This document shows, piece after piece, positions 1 to 10,589 of a stretch of DNA of 64,000 bases; the stretch's first letter is position 1, and every line of letters starts with the position of its first letter. Made by a program: the position numbers and the translations under genes. The DNA is from Acanthosepion pharaonis (lineage: Eukaryota; Mollusca; Cephalopoda; Sepiida; Sepiidae): the NCBI GenBank assembly GCA_903632075.3, contig CAHIKZ030000957.1:275001-339000 (forward strand), read 5' to 3'. Below the pieces are notes generated by a model. The model ran no database searches, was not told the origin of the DNA, and saw only the letters and a program-made list of their open reading frames with translations.

Positions 1-189
1 GTTCGTTAACATTACAGAAGTTAAGTATTTACTAATTCCACATCCTGACATTTTATGCTTGATTCAGGCCATCACTGCTTTCATTCCAATTCCAGATTAT
101 AGTTTCTGTTTTGGAAAGGTTTACCTTCAGTTCTTTATTTTGGAATACTTAATAGAGGATATTTATATATTCTTCAGTCATTCTTATCC

Positions 190-455
190 GAAATATGAAT
201 ACCAATATCACCAGCATACACATATGAATACCTATATCCTCAGTATGCCAATAAGAATACCTATATCATCAGCATACACATATGAATACCTATGTCATCT
301 ACGTACCCATCAGAATATTTATATCATCAGCATACACATATGAATACCTATGTCATCTACGTACCCATCAGAATATTTATATCATCAGCATACACATATG
401 AATACCTAGATCATCAGCATACACATATGAATATCCATGTCATCAGTATTCCCAT
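190..455. repeat. 58-bp (2 x 29) minisatellite
   Basis: Tandem copies of a 29-base unit built on CAGCATACACATATGAATAC, alternating with a diverged unit (ACGTACCCATCAGAATATTT). The pair repeats at a 58-base spacing (301 and 359). It is a relative of the array at 638-1292 but with a different higher-order period. Open frames across it are by-products of a period not disrupting the frame. Confidence 0.9.
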
Positions 456-637
456 ATGAGAGGAAACAAGAAGATCGTTTTCTTTATGTAGATTCATTTC
501 GGATGTGAATGCTTTAATTATTAATAGATTAGGGCACCCACTTCCATATTTTCGTACTCCTGATGAGGTTTGAAATAATTGGTTATGAAGATCCTCACCC
601 CCATGTACAATCTTGTGGAGAGATATCGTTCTTCTAT

Positions 638-1292
638 CAGCATACTCATATGAATACCTATGTCATCAGCATAAACATATAAATACATATATCATCAGCA
701 TACTCATATGGATACCCATGTCATTAGTATACACATATGAATACCTATGTCATCAGCATAAACATATAAATACATATATCATCAGCATACTCATATGGAT
801 ACCCATGTCATTAGTATACACATATGAATACCTATGTCATCAGCATAAACATATAAATACATATATCATCAGCATACTCATATGGATACCCATGTCATTA
901 GTATACACATATGAATACCTATGTCATCAGCATAAACATATAAATACATATATCATCAGCATACTCATATGGATACCCATGTCATTAGTATACATATGAA
1001 TACCTATGTCATCAGCATAAACATATAAATACATATATCATCAGCATACTCATATGGATACCCATGTCATTAGTATACACATATGAATACCTATGTCATC
1101 AGCATAAACATATAAATACATATATCATCAGCATACTCATATGGATACCCATGTCATTAGTATACACATATGAATACCTATGTCATCAGCATAAACATAT
1201 AAATACATATATCATCAGCATACTCATATGGATACCCATGTCATTAGTATACACATATGAATACCTATGTCATCAGCATACCGATATGTGTA
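638..1292. repeat. 87-bp higher-order minisatellite (3 x 29 bp)
   Basis: About 7.5 copies of an exact 87-base unit made of three diverged 29-base monomers; TACACATATG recurs at 730, 817 and 904. One unit near 990 lacks 2 bases (CA), which breaks the otherwise continuous open frame. Because 87 is a multiple of 3, the array gives spurious ORFs rich in Tyr, His and Ile. No coding role is supported. Confidence 0.93.
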
Positions 1293-1576
1293 CATTGGTC
1301 ACGGGAGGGGAAATAAAAACAAAAACTTCCCATTCAATGGCATTTATTGAACTTTACATTATTCTACCAGAAACTATTGTTTAATCATAATTGATTAAAA
1401 ATAATTCTAATTAATTTTTAATTTTTCAATTTAATTTAAGAAACAATCACATAGTACAATAAATAGTTTTCAATATAATTAAAAACCTTTACTAACTTAA
1501 ATAAAAAAAGAGTACACTATATCTTATAAAAGTAAATTCGGGGCCAGAATATTTTTTGAGGAAAATTTATCGTTAG
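1293..1576. other. AT-rich spacer
   Basis: No gene, repeat or RNA recognised. Confidence 0.6.
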
Positions 1577-1581
1577 TTGAT

Positions 1582-1855
1582 TGTTATAGTGGAACACACC
1601 TATTCTATAGTTAATAGACTCTCCCATCTATAAGTAGGAGTAGTAAGAGTAACGAGTTGCTCAGTCAGTCGGTCAGTCAGCTCAGTCAGTCGATTCAGTA
1701 CGACAGTTAGTCGGATACTAAAGTATCAGCGACCACAACTAGATTACTCGGCGCTATACCTATTATATCAAGTTCCTAACGTTTTGTACACCGAACCTAT
1801 TTTAGGACCGGCTTAGTACAAATACAAGCCTCCACTGTGAAATCACTCCACAACA
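1582..1855 (+). mobile_element. Solo LTR, 274 bp, with 5-bp target duplication
   Basis: Starts TGTTATAGTGG and ends CTCCACAACA, and is flanked by a perfect 5-base direct repeat TTGAT (1577-1581 and 1856-1860). Inside is a TATA-like TATAAGTA at 1629 followed by a CAGTCAGT-rich stretch that could hold the initiator, which suggests plus orientation. No internal retrotransposon genes are adjacent, so this is best read as the product of LTR-LTR recombination. The family is not identified. Confidence 0.75.
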
Positions 1856-1865
1856 TTGATTTATT

Positions 1866-2075
1866 TCATTTTTAATTGGGAATTGATGTTGAAAATATTT
1901 TTTCATATTTTTAATATTGATAAAAGCCGATAAAAATATTTTTGGGTGTGGAAATTTATCCTTATTTGATTTATTACATTTATTCGTTGGGAATTGAGGT
2001 TGAAAATATTTATTTTTTAATATGGTAAATAAACAGAATTAAAATAAAATTGATAAAAGCCGATAAAAATATACG
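1866..2075. repeat. Imperfect two-copy direct repeat
   Basis: GGGAATTGA.GTTGAAAATATT occurs at 1878 and 1989, and GATAAAAGCCGATAAAAATA at 1919 and 2052. The two copies are offset by 111-133 bases. Not assigned to a family. Confidence 0.7.
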
Positions 2076-2254
2076 GAAAGTTTTTTTTCTGTTGCTGTTT
2101 TGGGCGTAAGTTTCGGTAACCAACGGGGAGAAAGTTTGCTCAACTTTAATTCTGCCGATAAAAACAAATTGAGATGTCAAGAGTGTTAGCAATTTTTCTA
2201 CTGTTTATCATCAGTCAACTCCAATTAAATCTCAAAGAACATTATTTCTTTTTT

Positions 2255-2475
2255 TCTTCACCAATTGATGTTAACGGTCTGCCGATCCATTCGTCATCTT
2301 CAACTTTGTCTCCTTTTTCTTTGAAACGTGTTAACCATTTGTAAATTGCTGATGTTTTTTCTCGAAGAATTATTTCCAGGAAGATTTATCAAAGCTTTAA
2401 TAATATCCTTAGTCTCAGAACTAGAATTTACCATATATTTGTTCTTCGATTTTGACAAGGTTCATGCTGCCCTAA
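2255..2475 (-). pseudogene. Mariner-like transposase N-terminal remnant
   Basis: Minus-strand translation gives an HTH-like stretch ending SAIYKWLTRFKEKGDKVEDD followed by EWIGRPLTS. The spacing W..RF..G...VEDD...GRP.TS is the linker after the paired-type HTH of mariner/SETMAR-type transposases. Upstream the frame shifts and carries stops, and no catalytic DDD/E part is nearby. An inactive fragment. Confidence 0.7.
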
Positions 2476-2479
2476 AGAG

Positions 2480-3170
2480 GAATTTAATGAAACTGGCACA
2501 AACTTCAATCTATTATCACGAAAAACCTTCGGTTCATACAGGTTATAACACATGAGTACAAGTTTAATTCGCTGCAAACCAATATCAAATCTCTTGGTAG
2601 CTCTCTTATAACATGATTTCACACGTATCATTGGATACACGTCATAATCTTCTAAAATATATATAAACTGATCAATATATTTGCTTATTATTGATATGTA
2701 TACACGTATTGGCAATTCCCAAAACCAATCAACATATACTTTGGGAATGAGAACACATTTTAACAGTGAAACCAATTAACACATATATTTCAAAGAGCTA
2801 TAATTCATATATTTAGGCTAATCTAGGCTCTCTAGTGTTAGGTAGTAAACAGTCTCAAAGAATTCAAAACCGAGCATAAAGTAATGGATAAATATTCCAA
2901 TATCTTGCCCCAAGAAGTCAAAGTTATTCACATATATAAAAGAAAAAGAAGACCATGATCGCCTATGTCCTGGAGAAAAATATGATATTAAGAATGTGCG
3001 CGTAGCGTAGCGTTTGTCGGTATGGAAAGTGGAATCGATGCGCAAAGTTCAAATTTCAATCGAGTGTGTTGTGCTCATTTTCGCATTAATGACCTTGGGA
3101 AAGGCAAGAATATATCTCTTCTTCACACCCAACTAGGGGTTGAAATAGAAGATTCGATATTCTTTTTGAA
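2480..3170. other. AT-rich, no recognised gene
   Basis: A minus-strand frame of 115 codons ends the mariner remnant, but the rest shows no family features. Confidence 0.5.
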
Positions 3171-3174
3171 GAAG

Positions 3175-3620
3175 TAGTGGCAATTGGCAGATAATGAAGA
3201 AAAGGACTCTGTGGAGAGTCATGATTGCCAACATCCTGACAGGAGAAAGACAACTCGGAAATGAAATCTGTGGAGAAGGCAACAAGTAATCACTCTATCT
3301 TTCCCAAGAAGTCATGGCAATTCCCATATAATAAAGAGAAGGATTCTGTGGAGAGCCATAATTATCTACACACGGAGGAGAGAAAGACATCTAGGAAGTG
3401 AAATCTGTGAAGAAAGCAACTGAAAGCCACTCTTCTATTTTCCCAAAGTGTTCATGACAATTCTTAGATAATAAAGAGTATGAATATATGGAGAGGATAA
3501 CATGAAACCGTTTTATTATCTTTCGCATAAAGTCATGACAATTTACAGACAATGAAGAAACGGAAGTTGTGAAGGCCCATGATTGCCTCCGTCCTGAAGG
3601 GATATGACATGAATAAAAAC
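3175..3620. repeat. ~138-bp tandem repeat carrying a LINE-tail motif
   Basis: Four irregular units: the phrase (G/A)(G/A)CAATT.....ATAATGAAGA recurs at about 3179, 3316, 3456 and 3537. Units contain CTGTGGAGAGTCATGATTGC, which matches the last codons and 3' end of the RTE-like LINE at 4110-5075 (GTGGAGAACCATGATCGTCA there). The array therefore seems to have grown from LINE 3' tails. Confidence 0.7.
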
Positions 3621-3624
3621 AAAC

Positions 3625-4105
3625 ATAAAACTCCTGTTTAACTTGTAATCATGTATCATATTTCATAGATGAGTTTAATCTCAGCTTAACTAAATACAAA
3701 AATAATTTAAAAAAAAAATTACTTTCGTTGAGTGGTTGTCCTTGAAACATGAAATATTAAAGTCGCTAGAGGTCGTGTCTTTGGCTAAATTTAAAGACAG
3801 CAGGATTTAAGATGACGGGCTGGCTATTCCTTGTAGTTGCATGTCAAGCAAGTAAATGTTAACCAGCAATGAGTTTCGAAAAGACACATAGGATTTAGAA
3901 TTAACAACTATAGTCATATGCTTATTGAAATATTGAGTGGAAAGTATAAATTGTCTCCCCTAGGCAAGAAGTTTTAAGAATTTGATTATAGCCTACAACA
4001 TCAGACTTTGCAACTGTTACATTTGAAAAAACATTTAATGAAATTTTAAAAACAAATAAATGGTAGGTTACCTTGATTTATTCGGGAAGGATATTAGAAA
4101 AATCA
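3625..4105. other. No recognised feature
   Basis: AT-rich spacer without recognisable coding or repeat structure. Confidence 0.5.
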
Positions 4106-4109
4106 AGAA

Positions 4110-5075
4110 ACAAAACTGGCAGCAAACCGCCTGCATACAGATAGAATATAGATAGTATTTAGTAAATATACAAAAACAGAAAAGGGTGTAAAACAAGGAT
4201 GTGTCTTCTCAGAGTACGCATTCATTCTATACCGTAAGGCGATTCTGAAAGAATTAGAAGTCCTATCAGGATTCATTATTGGCTTTTGCAATCTTAACAA
4301 CGTATAATATATATGACACAGTATTGATAGCAGACACAGAAAGCTAACTACAAGAACTCCCACAAAAAATAGTGAAGGAAAGCGAGAAGAAAGGACTAAA
4401 CATCAATTGCAAGTAAGCAGAATGCCTGATTGTTAGCAAAAGGAACAACCCAACATGTAAATTACAAATTGGGGATACCAAAATCAAACAAGTATAAAAC
4501 TTTAAATAACGGGGACACTGAAATCCGATGACGCATTAGGATAGCGAAAGAAGCCTTCCAAAGCTAAGCAAATATCAAGAAACAGGAAAATTTCGTGAGT
4601 AACAAAGAAAAGCCTACTGAACTGTTACGTAATGTCAGCCCTTCTATATGGCAGTGAATGACGGACAATTTCCCCACAGATGAAGAAGAGACTTGAAGCA
4701 ACAAAAATCTACTTCTACAGAAGGATGCTGAGAATACACAGACAGAACATGCGCAAAACGACGAAGTTTTTGAAAAAAATGAAAAAAGGTATAACACATG
4801 TACTTGACATCAGGAAGAGACAGTTAAAATTTCTAGGGGTTATAGTGAGGAAAGCGGGCTTGGAAAACTTTATACTCACTGGACGGATTGAAGACAACAT
4901 ATAACCTACCTAGCCATCTTGAGTAAGTGGATGTCAGAACTGGGTTTAGGAGAGATAAAATGACATAATTTATTAAAAGCTACAAAGGACAGGAAATTGT
5001 GGAGAACCATGATCGTCAACGTCCTGAAGTGATACGGTACATAGAAGAAAAAAAGAATTATTTAGCATAATGATG
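4110..5075 (+). pseudogene. RTE/BovB-like LINE reverse transcriptase, 3' part
   Basis: Conceptual plus-strand translation, with many shifts and stops, runs through reverse-transcriptase landmarks in order. GVKQGCVFS (fingers-to-palm B box, normally GxxQGxxLSP) lies near 4188. It is followed by LIADTE after a destroyed YADD region, then KESEKKGLNIN, NCYVMSALLYGSE, MKKRLEATKIYFYRRMLRI and RKRQLKFLG. This order is typical of the RT C-terminal half and thumb/tail of RTE-like LINEs. The catalytic YADD is lost to an indel. Truncated and dead. Confidence 0.8.
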
Positions 5076-5194
5076 ATTTAAAGCCTAGAGAAACGGGGAC
5101 TATGTACTTTTTAGCGACAAAATTTCCTCTACAAATTTCCTTACAACCTGTAGGTTCTAAGGTGTTTATCTCCCTTTGGCCGATTGTCTCTCTC

Positions 5195-5660
5195 TCTCTC
5201 TGGCGATTATCTCCCTTTGGTTGAGATGACGTCACGTGGATTCCGTGAAGGCTGCTTAGTGACGTTACTTCATAGAATGACGACTGTGGTCAGTCCTTCA
5301 GTTAGTTTCCAGGAGTCAAACCGTGCAGTTTGCTGAACTTACATCTGCCTCCGTATGTCCTCGATAATGACATAGCAGATGAATCCGGCTCGCTGGAATC
5401 CTAAATATGTTTTTCTAGAAACACATAAATATCTCCGGCAGGCTCAATTCCTGTTGGGAATTATTACAAAGTAAGACCATATGTTTTCATTCTCTTTTTA
5501 CGCTGCTTGTTGTTCGAAATATGTATCATAATTTCTCTGCATGGGACACGCGTAAACATGTGTATATAATTTGTATATGACTTAGTGGCATAAAATTCTC
5601 TCTGAGAACAAAGCATGTTAGTCATTGTTTTTCTTTTAGGTATTCCATTCTGGTGTGAAA
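5195..5660 (+). repeat. Dispersed repeat, copy 1 (second copy at 54.9 kb)
   Basis: Shares its start (GGCGATTAT.TCCCTTTG), middle (ATTACAA.GTAAGACC) and end (tract before CAG/TAG near 5638) with 54885-55310. Contains a palindromic TGACGTCA overlapping CACGTG at 5227-5237, the consensus of CRE and E-box sites. The GTAAGA and pyrimidine-rich TTTTCTTTTAG in both copies resemble splice sites. It could be an LTR or the promoter/intron part of an unknown element. Confidence 0.55.
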
Positions 5661-5711
5661 TTATATCATGGATATAAAAATGCCATTAATAGAGGAAATA
5701 TAAATGCGGGA

Positions 5712-6490
5712 TGGGGCATTTCATCACCGCCATCTCAACACCGCTGACTCAACACCGGCTAAATCATCTCTGTGAGAACTCAACTTCAGGACAACTCACC
5801 ACAAAACTACTCAACGCGAGGACAAGTGAATGCTAATATTGAATTCATAGCTTCAGACCGGTGTTGGCTGTCATAGTATGCACATCTCTTAGATCAGTTT
5901 TTAGTCGTAGAGATTTAGTAAATTTGGCTGTTTGTCTTAGCGATTTATTAGTTACTATTTGGCCGACTTGTGTTTAATTTTCAAGATCGGACAAATAACC
6001 ATACTGAAGCAGCAAATAGAGCTGGGAATGGAGCTCTTCACAATATGGAGATTCGTTACGAGGCTGCAAAAGGTGCAAAGAAACCGAGATGCATTTTTCG
6101 ATAAATTAATTGGAAGTCATCCCTCTCCCCCTAAATTGAAGAAGTCTATGAAGTCAGATGAAAGTATTTTGCAGACTGTTACTTCTTTTGCGCAACGATC
6201 ACCAGCTGGATATTTGAGGGGGAATTGCATATAATTTTCAATAAATTTTTAAATTGAAAATAAAGCCATGTATTAAAAACTTTCTTTGATGAATTACTTT
6301 TATTTGTTTTTAAAAAGTCGACATAAAAATTCATGTCGCTGAGTTGTCCGAGCGCTGAATAGTCTGGGGGCGTGTTTTCCTAAAATTGAATTATCACGAA
6401 GTTGAGTTGTCACGGAGATGAATAGACCGGTGTTGTGTCGACAGTATTGAGTCGGTGTCGTTGACGGTGTTGAGTCGTCCTGCACCTATG
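5712..6490 (+). mobile_element. Short MULE-type DNA transposon derivative
   Basis: The two ends are inverted relatives of each other. The left end carries ACTCAACACCGG, ATCATCTCTGTGAGAACTCA and ACTCAACGCGAGGACAA. The right end read on the minus strand carries ACAACACCGG, TTCATCTCCGTGACAACTCA and TTCAGCGCTCGGACAA. Long TIRs with internal short repeats are typical of Mutator-like elements. An imperfect 9-base flank (TAAATGCGG / TAAATGGGA) may be the target duplication. The transposase is reduced to its C-terminus, so the element is non-autonomous. Confidence 0.65.
5959..6234 (+). pseudogene. MULE transposase C-terminal fragment
   Basis: Just before the open part, another frame reads RTNNHTEAANR, which continues in the main frame as ELGMELFTIWRFVTRLQKVQ, then RDAFFDKLIGSH, LKKSMKSDESILQTV and RSPAGYLRG. 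This matches the conserved C-terminal tail of animal MULE transposases (RTNNHxEAxN, then a GMxHPTIWRF-like motif, then PPxKLKK, then YLRGI). The catalytic DDE region and N-terminal zinc finger are absent. One frameshift lies near 5990. Confidence 0.72.
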
Positions 6491-6494
6491 TAAA

Positions 6495-6775
6495 TGGGAG
6501 GATATTCACCTTATTCCCTTAGCTCACCGATTAAACCAAGTATTTTGAATTTTCTTACATTTAAACAAGTTTTATTCCATTTCCAGAAATATCACATTGC
6601 ATCCTAAAAAATATACAATCTTTACCAAGCAGAAAAAAGAAGACATTTAATAACAATTATAGATTTTTTTTTGCGCACGCGTAGTCTTGTTTGCACACGA
6701 TTAATCTTGTTTGCGCGTGATCATGTTTGCGTTTGTAGATGAGTATTGAGGAAATTTGGTTTGGTTTGTTTTACT
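6495..6775. other. No recognised feature
   Basis: AT-rich spacer. Confidence 0.5.
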
Positions 6776-6779
6776 TTTT

Positions 6780-7190
6780 TTTTGTTTTGCTTCCATGGCA
6801 AGATTGTCCAGCATTCACTGCCATAAAAGATGAGGGGTATCATATGGAAATCTAGCACTGTTTTCATTGTTTCAGTCGAATTGTTTTCCGTTTTACAGAA
6901 CCTTGATTAGCTTTTAGAATTTTTCTTACACTCGTCCAATATATGTTCTGATCATGTCGCATTACCCATCCTCTGTTAAACTGCTTCCACGATATTTAAA
7001 TTTCTGCACCTGTTTAATGTTTATATCTCTAATGTTTAACGCGCATTTTGGGCATATTCTTTTACTGATGACCACACATTCTGTCTTGCTGGTTAATATG
7101 TTTTTCACCTTCTTTTGCTAGAGTCTTCTAGGCTATGATAAGCTGTTTTGAATTATTGTCTTAGAGCCATTGTTCTCAAATTAGCGTCAC
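6780..7190 (-). pseudogene. RTE-like LINE fragment
   Basis: Minus-strand reading gives KRICPKCALNIRDINIKQVQ, KFKYRGSSLTEDG and CDMIRTYIGR in shifting frames. These are equivalent to the post-YADD palm/thumb region seen at 4440-4560 on the plus strand. A 5'- and 3'-truncated, mutated copy. Confidence 0.65.
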
Positions 7191-7224
7191 AAGCCTAAGT
7201 TTAATCATCACTGAGTGTACGTTT

Positions 7225-7520
7225 AATGGTTTGGTTTGGTTTGTTTTACGACATATCAATTTTAATGGGTTATTTAATGCCGACAAGATTCATAGGAATA
7301 GAATATGTATTCTTTGGTTTATTTTGGTTTATGATATATCAACACATCAATCGGTTATTTAATGCTGACAAGATTTTTAGAATACATTCGTATAAATAGA
7401 ATATGTATTCTTTGATTTATTTTGTTTTATGACATATTAACCTCAATGGGTTATTAATTGCCAACAAGATTTTTAGAATACATTCGTATGAATAGAATAA
7501 TTAATTTTTGGTTTATTTTA
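7225..7520. repeat. Three tandem copies of the CGGCATATCAAC hairpin motif
   Basis: Each unit has (A/C)(T/G)GACATAT.AAC, GGGTTATTTAATGC and CAAGATTT. This is the same motif that ends the composite repeats at 24.5, 38.0 and 44.8 kb. Copies are separated by TTTGGTTTATTTTGGTTTA-like spacers. Confidence 0.75.
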
Positions 7521-7544
7521 GTTTGGTTTATTTATGGGTCTTTA

Positions 7545-7770
7545 TAGTCTTGGGTGACAACCGGTCTAGAAGTACAACACTGAATTCAAAACCCGAGAGC
7601 CTACTGTACGAACCGAGGGTGACCCATACCATATTCCGTGGTTATCGGTCAAGTGCTCGGAGAGGAGATGGGAGCCGCTAAGCGATCAGACAGCACACTG
7701 AAAAGATCACGAAGAAGAAGAAGACGCAGAGTCTCCTTCGTCTGCCCACCCCTCGACGATTGCAGCAATT
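7545..7770 (+). mobile_element. SINE-like fragment
   Basis: Contains TATAGTCTTGGGTGACAACC and GGTCTAGAAGTAC. The 3' halves of the tRNA-headed SINEs at 13.2 and 30.4 kb contain a related phrase (TATAGTCTTGGATGGCAACT, GGTCTACAGTAGAAAG). A shared central domain between otherwise different SINEs is known for cephalopod Ceph-SINEs; whether this is that domain is inference. It runs into (GAT)n. Confidence 0.5.
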
Positions 7771-7777
7771 GAAGGAC

Positions 7778-7840
7778 TGATGATGATGACGACGATGATG
7801 ATGATGATGATGATGACGATGATGATAATGATGATGATGG
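7778..7840. repeat. (GAT)n/(GAC)n microsatellite
   Basis: About 20 triplets, slightly interrupted. Confidence 0.9.
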
Positions 7841-7844
7841 TTAC

Positions 7845-8095
7845 AGTGGTTTCTCTTTTTTGTTGTCGATATTCTTGGAAGTGTTAGAGCGATGTCGTCA
7901 TTGTCATTTGTTAAATCCCTTCGTTTCAGGTTATGTAGCGCCAGTCTATAGGGTTTAACGTAGGACTATTTTTTTTTAAATATCTATAGGATTTATTCGT
8001 TTAAAGCCATTTCAGCCATTCATTTGCGAAGACAGCTATTTTATACACTTTTAAATGCAACATGAAAATGGAAACAATAAAGGACACTTATACTA
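7845..8095. other. No recognised feature
   Basis: AT-rich spacer. Confidence 0.5.
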
Positions 8096-8099
8096 TTAA

Positions 8100-8290
8100 T
8101 TGGAAAGAGACAATTAAAATTTCTCGGGCACAAAATGAAGAAAGGTAATTGCAGGATATATTAAAGATAAGAGAGAAAAGCAGCACATTACATACTGAAC
8201 GAGTTTGTGTAAATCGTTGGCGGAACTGGGAGTAGTAGATGGCAAAAAGACATACTTTACTAAAGGCTACAAAAAGCAGTTTGCTGTTTG
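8100..8290 (+). pseudogene. RTE-like LINE 3' tail fragment
   Basis: GAGACAATTAAAATTTCTCG encodes the RQLKFLG-like phrase also seen at 4825. It is followed by a DKREKQHIT / AELGVVDGKK-like stretch that corresponds to the last ~60 codons of the element. Short and frameshifted. Confidence 0.6.
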
Positions 8291-8294
8291 TTGT

Positions 8295-8545
8295 TTGTTG
8301 ATTTTATTTAGTGGCATATCAACACATTAATGGGCTATTTAATGTTGAAATTTAAATATTTTTATCGGGTTGGTTTGGTTGATTTTGTTTAGAGGCATAC
8401 CAAACTCTATGGGTTATTTAATGCCGAAATCTAAATATTTTGATTGGTTTAGTTAATTGACTTTGTTTAGCAGCATATCAACACCTCAATGGGTTATTTA
8501 ATGCTGAAATCGAAATATTTTGATTGATTTGGTTGAATGCGTCCT
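8295..8545. repeat. Three copies of the CGGCATATCAAC hairpin motif
   Basis: Units at about 8305, 8390 and 8465. The third has CAGCAT...ATGCTG at its ends where others have CGGCAT...ATGCCG, so the pairing is kept (see findings). Confidence 0.75.
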
Positions 8546-8795
8546 TGGACATCCCATTCGATGCCACCAAATTCACAAACCTATAATTTTAACGTTTTTA
8601 ACCACTAAGCCGTTGTAGGAAAATTTGATGGAGTAAGCTTAGTGTTTTAAGCCTAACATTCACTGATATACACCTGAGGAAGAGTGTTGCCGGTTTACGC
8701 GTTGTAAGATGAACACATGCGGCTCCTGAAATGCACACAAGAAACATGCCAGACTCGGGGTATGAGCCCACCAAAAGAAATATGAAGAAACAAGG

Positions 8796-8798
<3 letters not shown>

Positions 8799-8869
<71 letters not shown>
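8799..8869. repeat. (TA)n-(TG)n compound microsatellite
   Basis: About 32 bases of TA then about 38 of TG. Produces meaningless Tyr-Ile and Cys-Val ORFs on both strands. Confidence 0.97.
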
Positions 8870-8871
<2 letters not shown>

Positions 8872-8874
8872 AAC

Positions 8875-9122
8875 TTGTCAGCTGTCAATATACCACATAA
8901 CACCCTTGAGCGATTAGTCTTGGAGCGGGTACAATGGAGATCAGCGTGTTTTAGTGGACTCAGAAGTTTTCAATCTGTTTGTCTGAATCATCTTCAAGAA
9001 GCAAGAGCAAGAGCAAGATCTAAAAGATCAGCCAATCTAACAGTGATCTCATCTTACAATCCTCACTCTTGCTTTACATGTGGCCTCTTTTGTAAATTAC
9101 TAAATTACTTAAATGCCACTTA
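8875..9122 (+). pseudogene. LINE C-terminal fragment with zinc-knuckle-like end
   Basis: Reads ...ERVQWRSACFSGLRSFQSVC then NHLQEARARARSKRSANLTV and SCFTCGLFCK before a stop at 9121. The pattern R..WR..CF.....F, a basic stretch and a final CxxCxxxC resembles the extreme C-terminus of several LINE polyproteins. No RT remains upstream, where a microsatellite intervenes. Confidence 0.5.
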
Positions 9123-9124
9123 AG

Positions 9125-10035
9125 ATTATCGCACAAAATTTTATAACTGAATCAACTAAGCTGTCATATCCACATGCGTCGAAACCGACGGGAGAGTCCA
9201 TTATTATATATACAAACAAATTAATATGTATTAGACAACAGTAGGGTTACAATTGACAAAGGCAATAATGTGTGTGTACAAATGAATGTGGTCCAAAATA
9301 TTTGTAGTGAGTGAATGTGCGTACGCATGTCTGTGTGTATGTATTGTATAGGGCGTTTCCCACAATGGGTAAAACGTAATCTTCTGCGAGAGAGATTTAC
9401 ATTGTTGTCGTATCGGCTGGAAGTAAGAAGAGAGAGGGAGAAAAAAGATATCGCCGAGTATATAGAGAGTTGGAGAGCGTCTCCATGTAGCGTTTTCAAA
9501 AATTAGGAGGAGATAACCCGACAAAGGATATAAGATATGTGATAAACAAAGTTGAGGACAATAGTTTGAATATAAATGTAAATAATGATAACTTCTCATC
9601 CCAGAAATTCTGACAAAAGTTCTTTCAGTTCATTCTTCTCCACCTTGATTATCAGCGCTGTACATGTGCTTATCAATTCGATCTAGTCAAAAGTTTTATT
9701 CAAGTTGTGTTCTTCCAGGGACGTGTGAGCGGTAAACAGTGGTCAGGCCCAGCATTTTATGGCGAAATCATTTGCTTCTATCATAAAGTTTTTCATTCAG
9801 ACTACCCAGAAATTGATTCGTCGTAAAGTCAACTTACTGTCAATAATAAAACTATCATAAATCAATTCAATTGTCCCTAACTTACAGTTCAGTGTTAACG
9901 TCCGTCAAGTAAACATCTATTATAAAATTATTTCTCAACTGAGTAGCCATTTTTATAACCCTTCTTTGGCTGTGGGATAAATAATAAAACGAAATTACAG
10001 ATCGTCCTAGTAGCAGAGAATATTACCACTATGAT
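9125..10035. other. No recognised gene
   Basis: Two overlapping minus-strand frames of 92 and 122 codons (9221-9599) are leucine/serine/tyrosine rich without a recognisable domain. I do not support them as genes. Confidence 0.5.
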
Positions 10036-10044
10036 CATTCTCAT

Positions 10045-10165
10045 CAGTCCCAAGAACAGGTGGGTCATAAGGTCTTTGCGTAGCTTGAGCACATAACCAG
10101 ATTAGTTTGAATCAATCATCATTTTTATGACAATTAATCTGAATATTTAACAGCCACCGTCTTTT
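10045..10165. repeat. Duplicated segment, copy 1
   Basis: CATAAGGTCTTTGCGTAGCTTGAGC and the following AATCATCATTTTTATGACAATTAATCT recur at 10590-10715 with small changes and in swapped order. They are probably two fragments of one repeat. Confidence 0.6.
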
Positions 10166-10589
10166 GTTTTTTTCTTTTATTTTGCTAATATTGACAAATC
10201 CAATTAGCTATTCTTCCATGATTCTAGGGCTAGCTTACTTCCGCCTCTCATACTCCCAAAGTCCAAAAATAAGTGATAATGTCAGTTAAACATGGCATGT
10301 TTAAAGAGTTCTGTGGGCCGATGATCCACCCTCCAAATATGTTAGCTGAATGTACATTCAGAGAACTAACTTAAATGGAAAGGCAAACCTTGTTCTGGTT
10401 TGGAAGATCTTTTAGAAGTATCTGCCATTTTTTATTCTTATTTGAAGGATCATTTGAGTGTTTGTTTTTTTTTTCTTACTCTCAGAAGTATCTATCTCTG
10501 TTAATCTTCCGTCTGGGTCTTTTCTTTTTTTTAATTGATGTTGTCTTTGTTATCTTTTTCCCTTCGTCGTATCTGATTTTAGTTTAAAT

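Noticed and set aside
561..590. CTGATGAGGTTTGAAA resembling a hammerhead core
   Set aside because: Only five unpaired bases separate the two core halves and no stem I or III can form.
638..1292. CRISPR-like regular repeats
   Set aside because: Units are head-to-tail without unique spacers, in eukaryotic DNA.
613..1384. Two 106-128 codon ORFs with a 29-residue repeat
   Set aside because: The repeat is an 87-base minisatellite whose length is a multiple of three; no start context or domain supports a protein.
9221..9599. Overlapping minus-strand ORFs of 92 and 122 codons
   Set aside because: No domain, repetitive composition, and a CA/TG-rich part drives the open frame.
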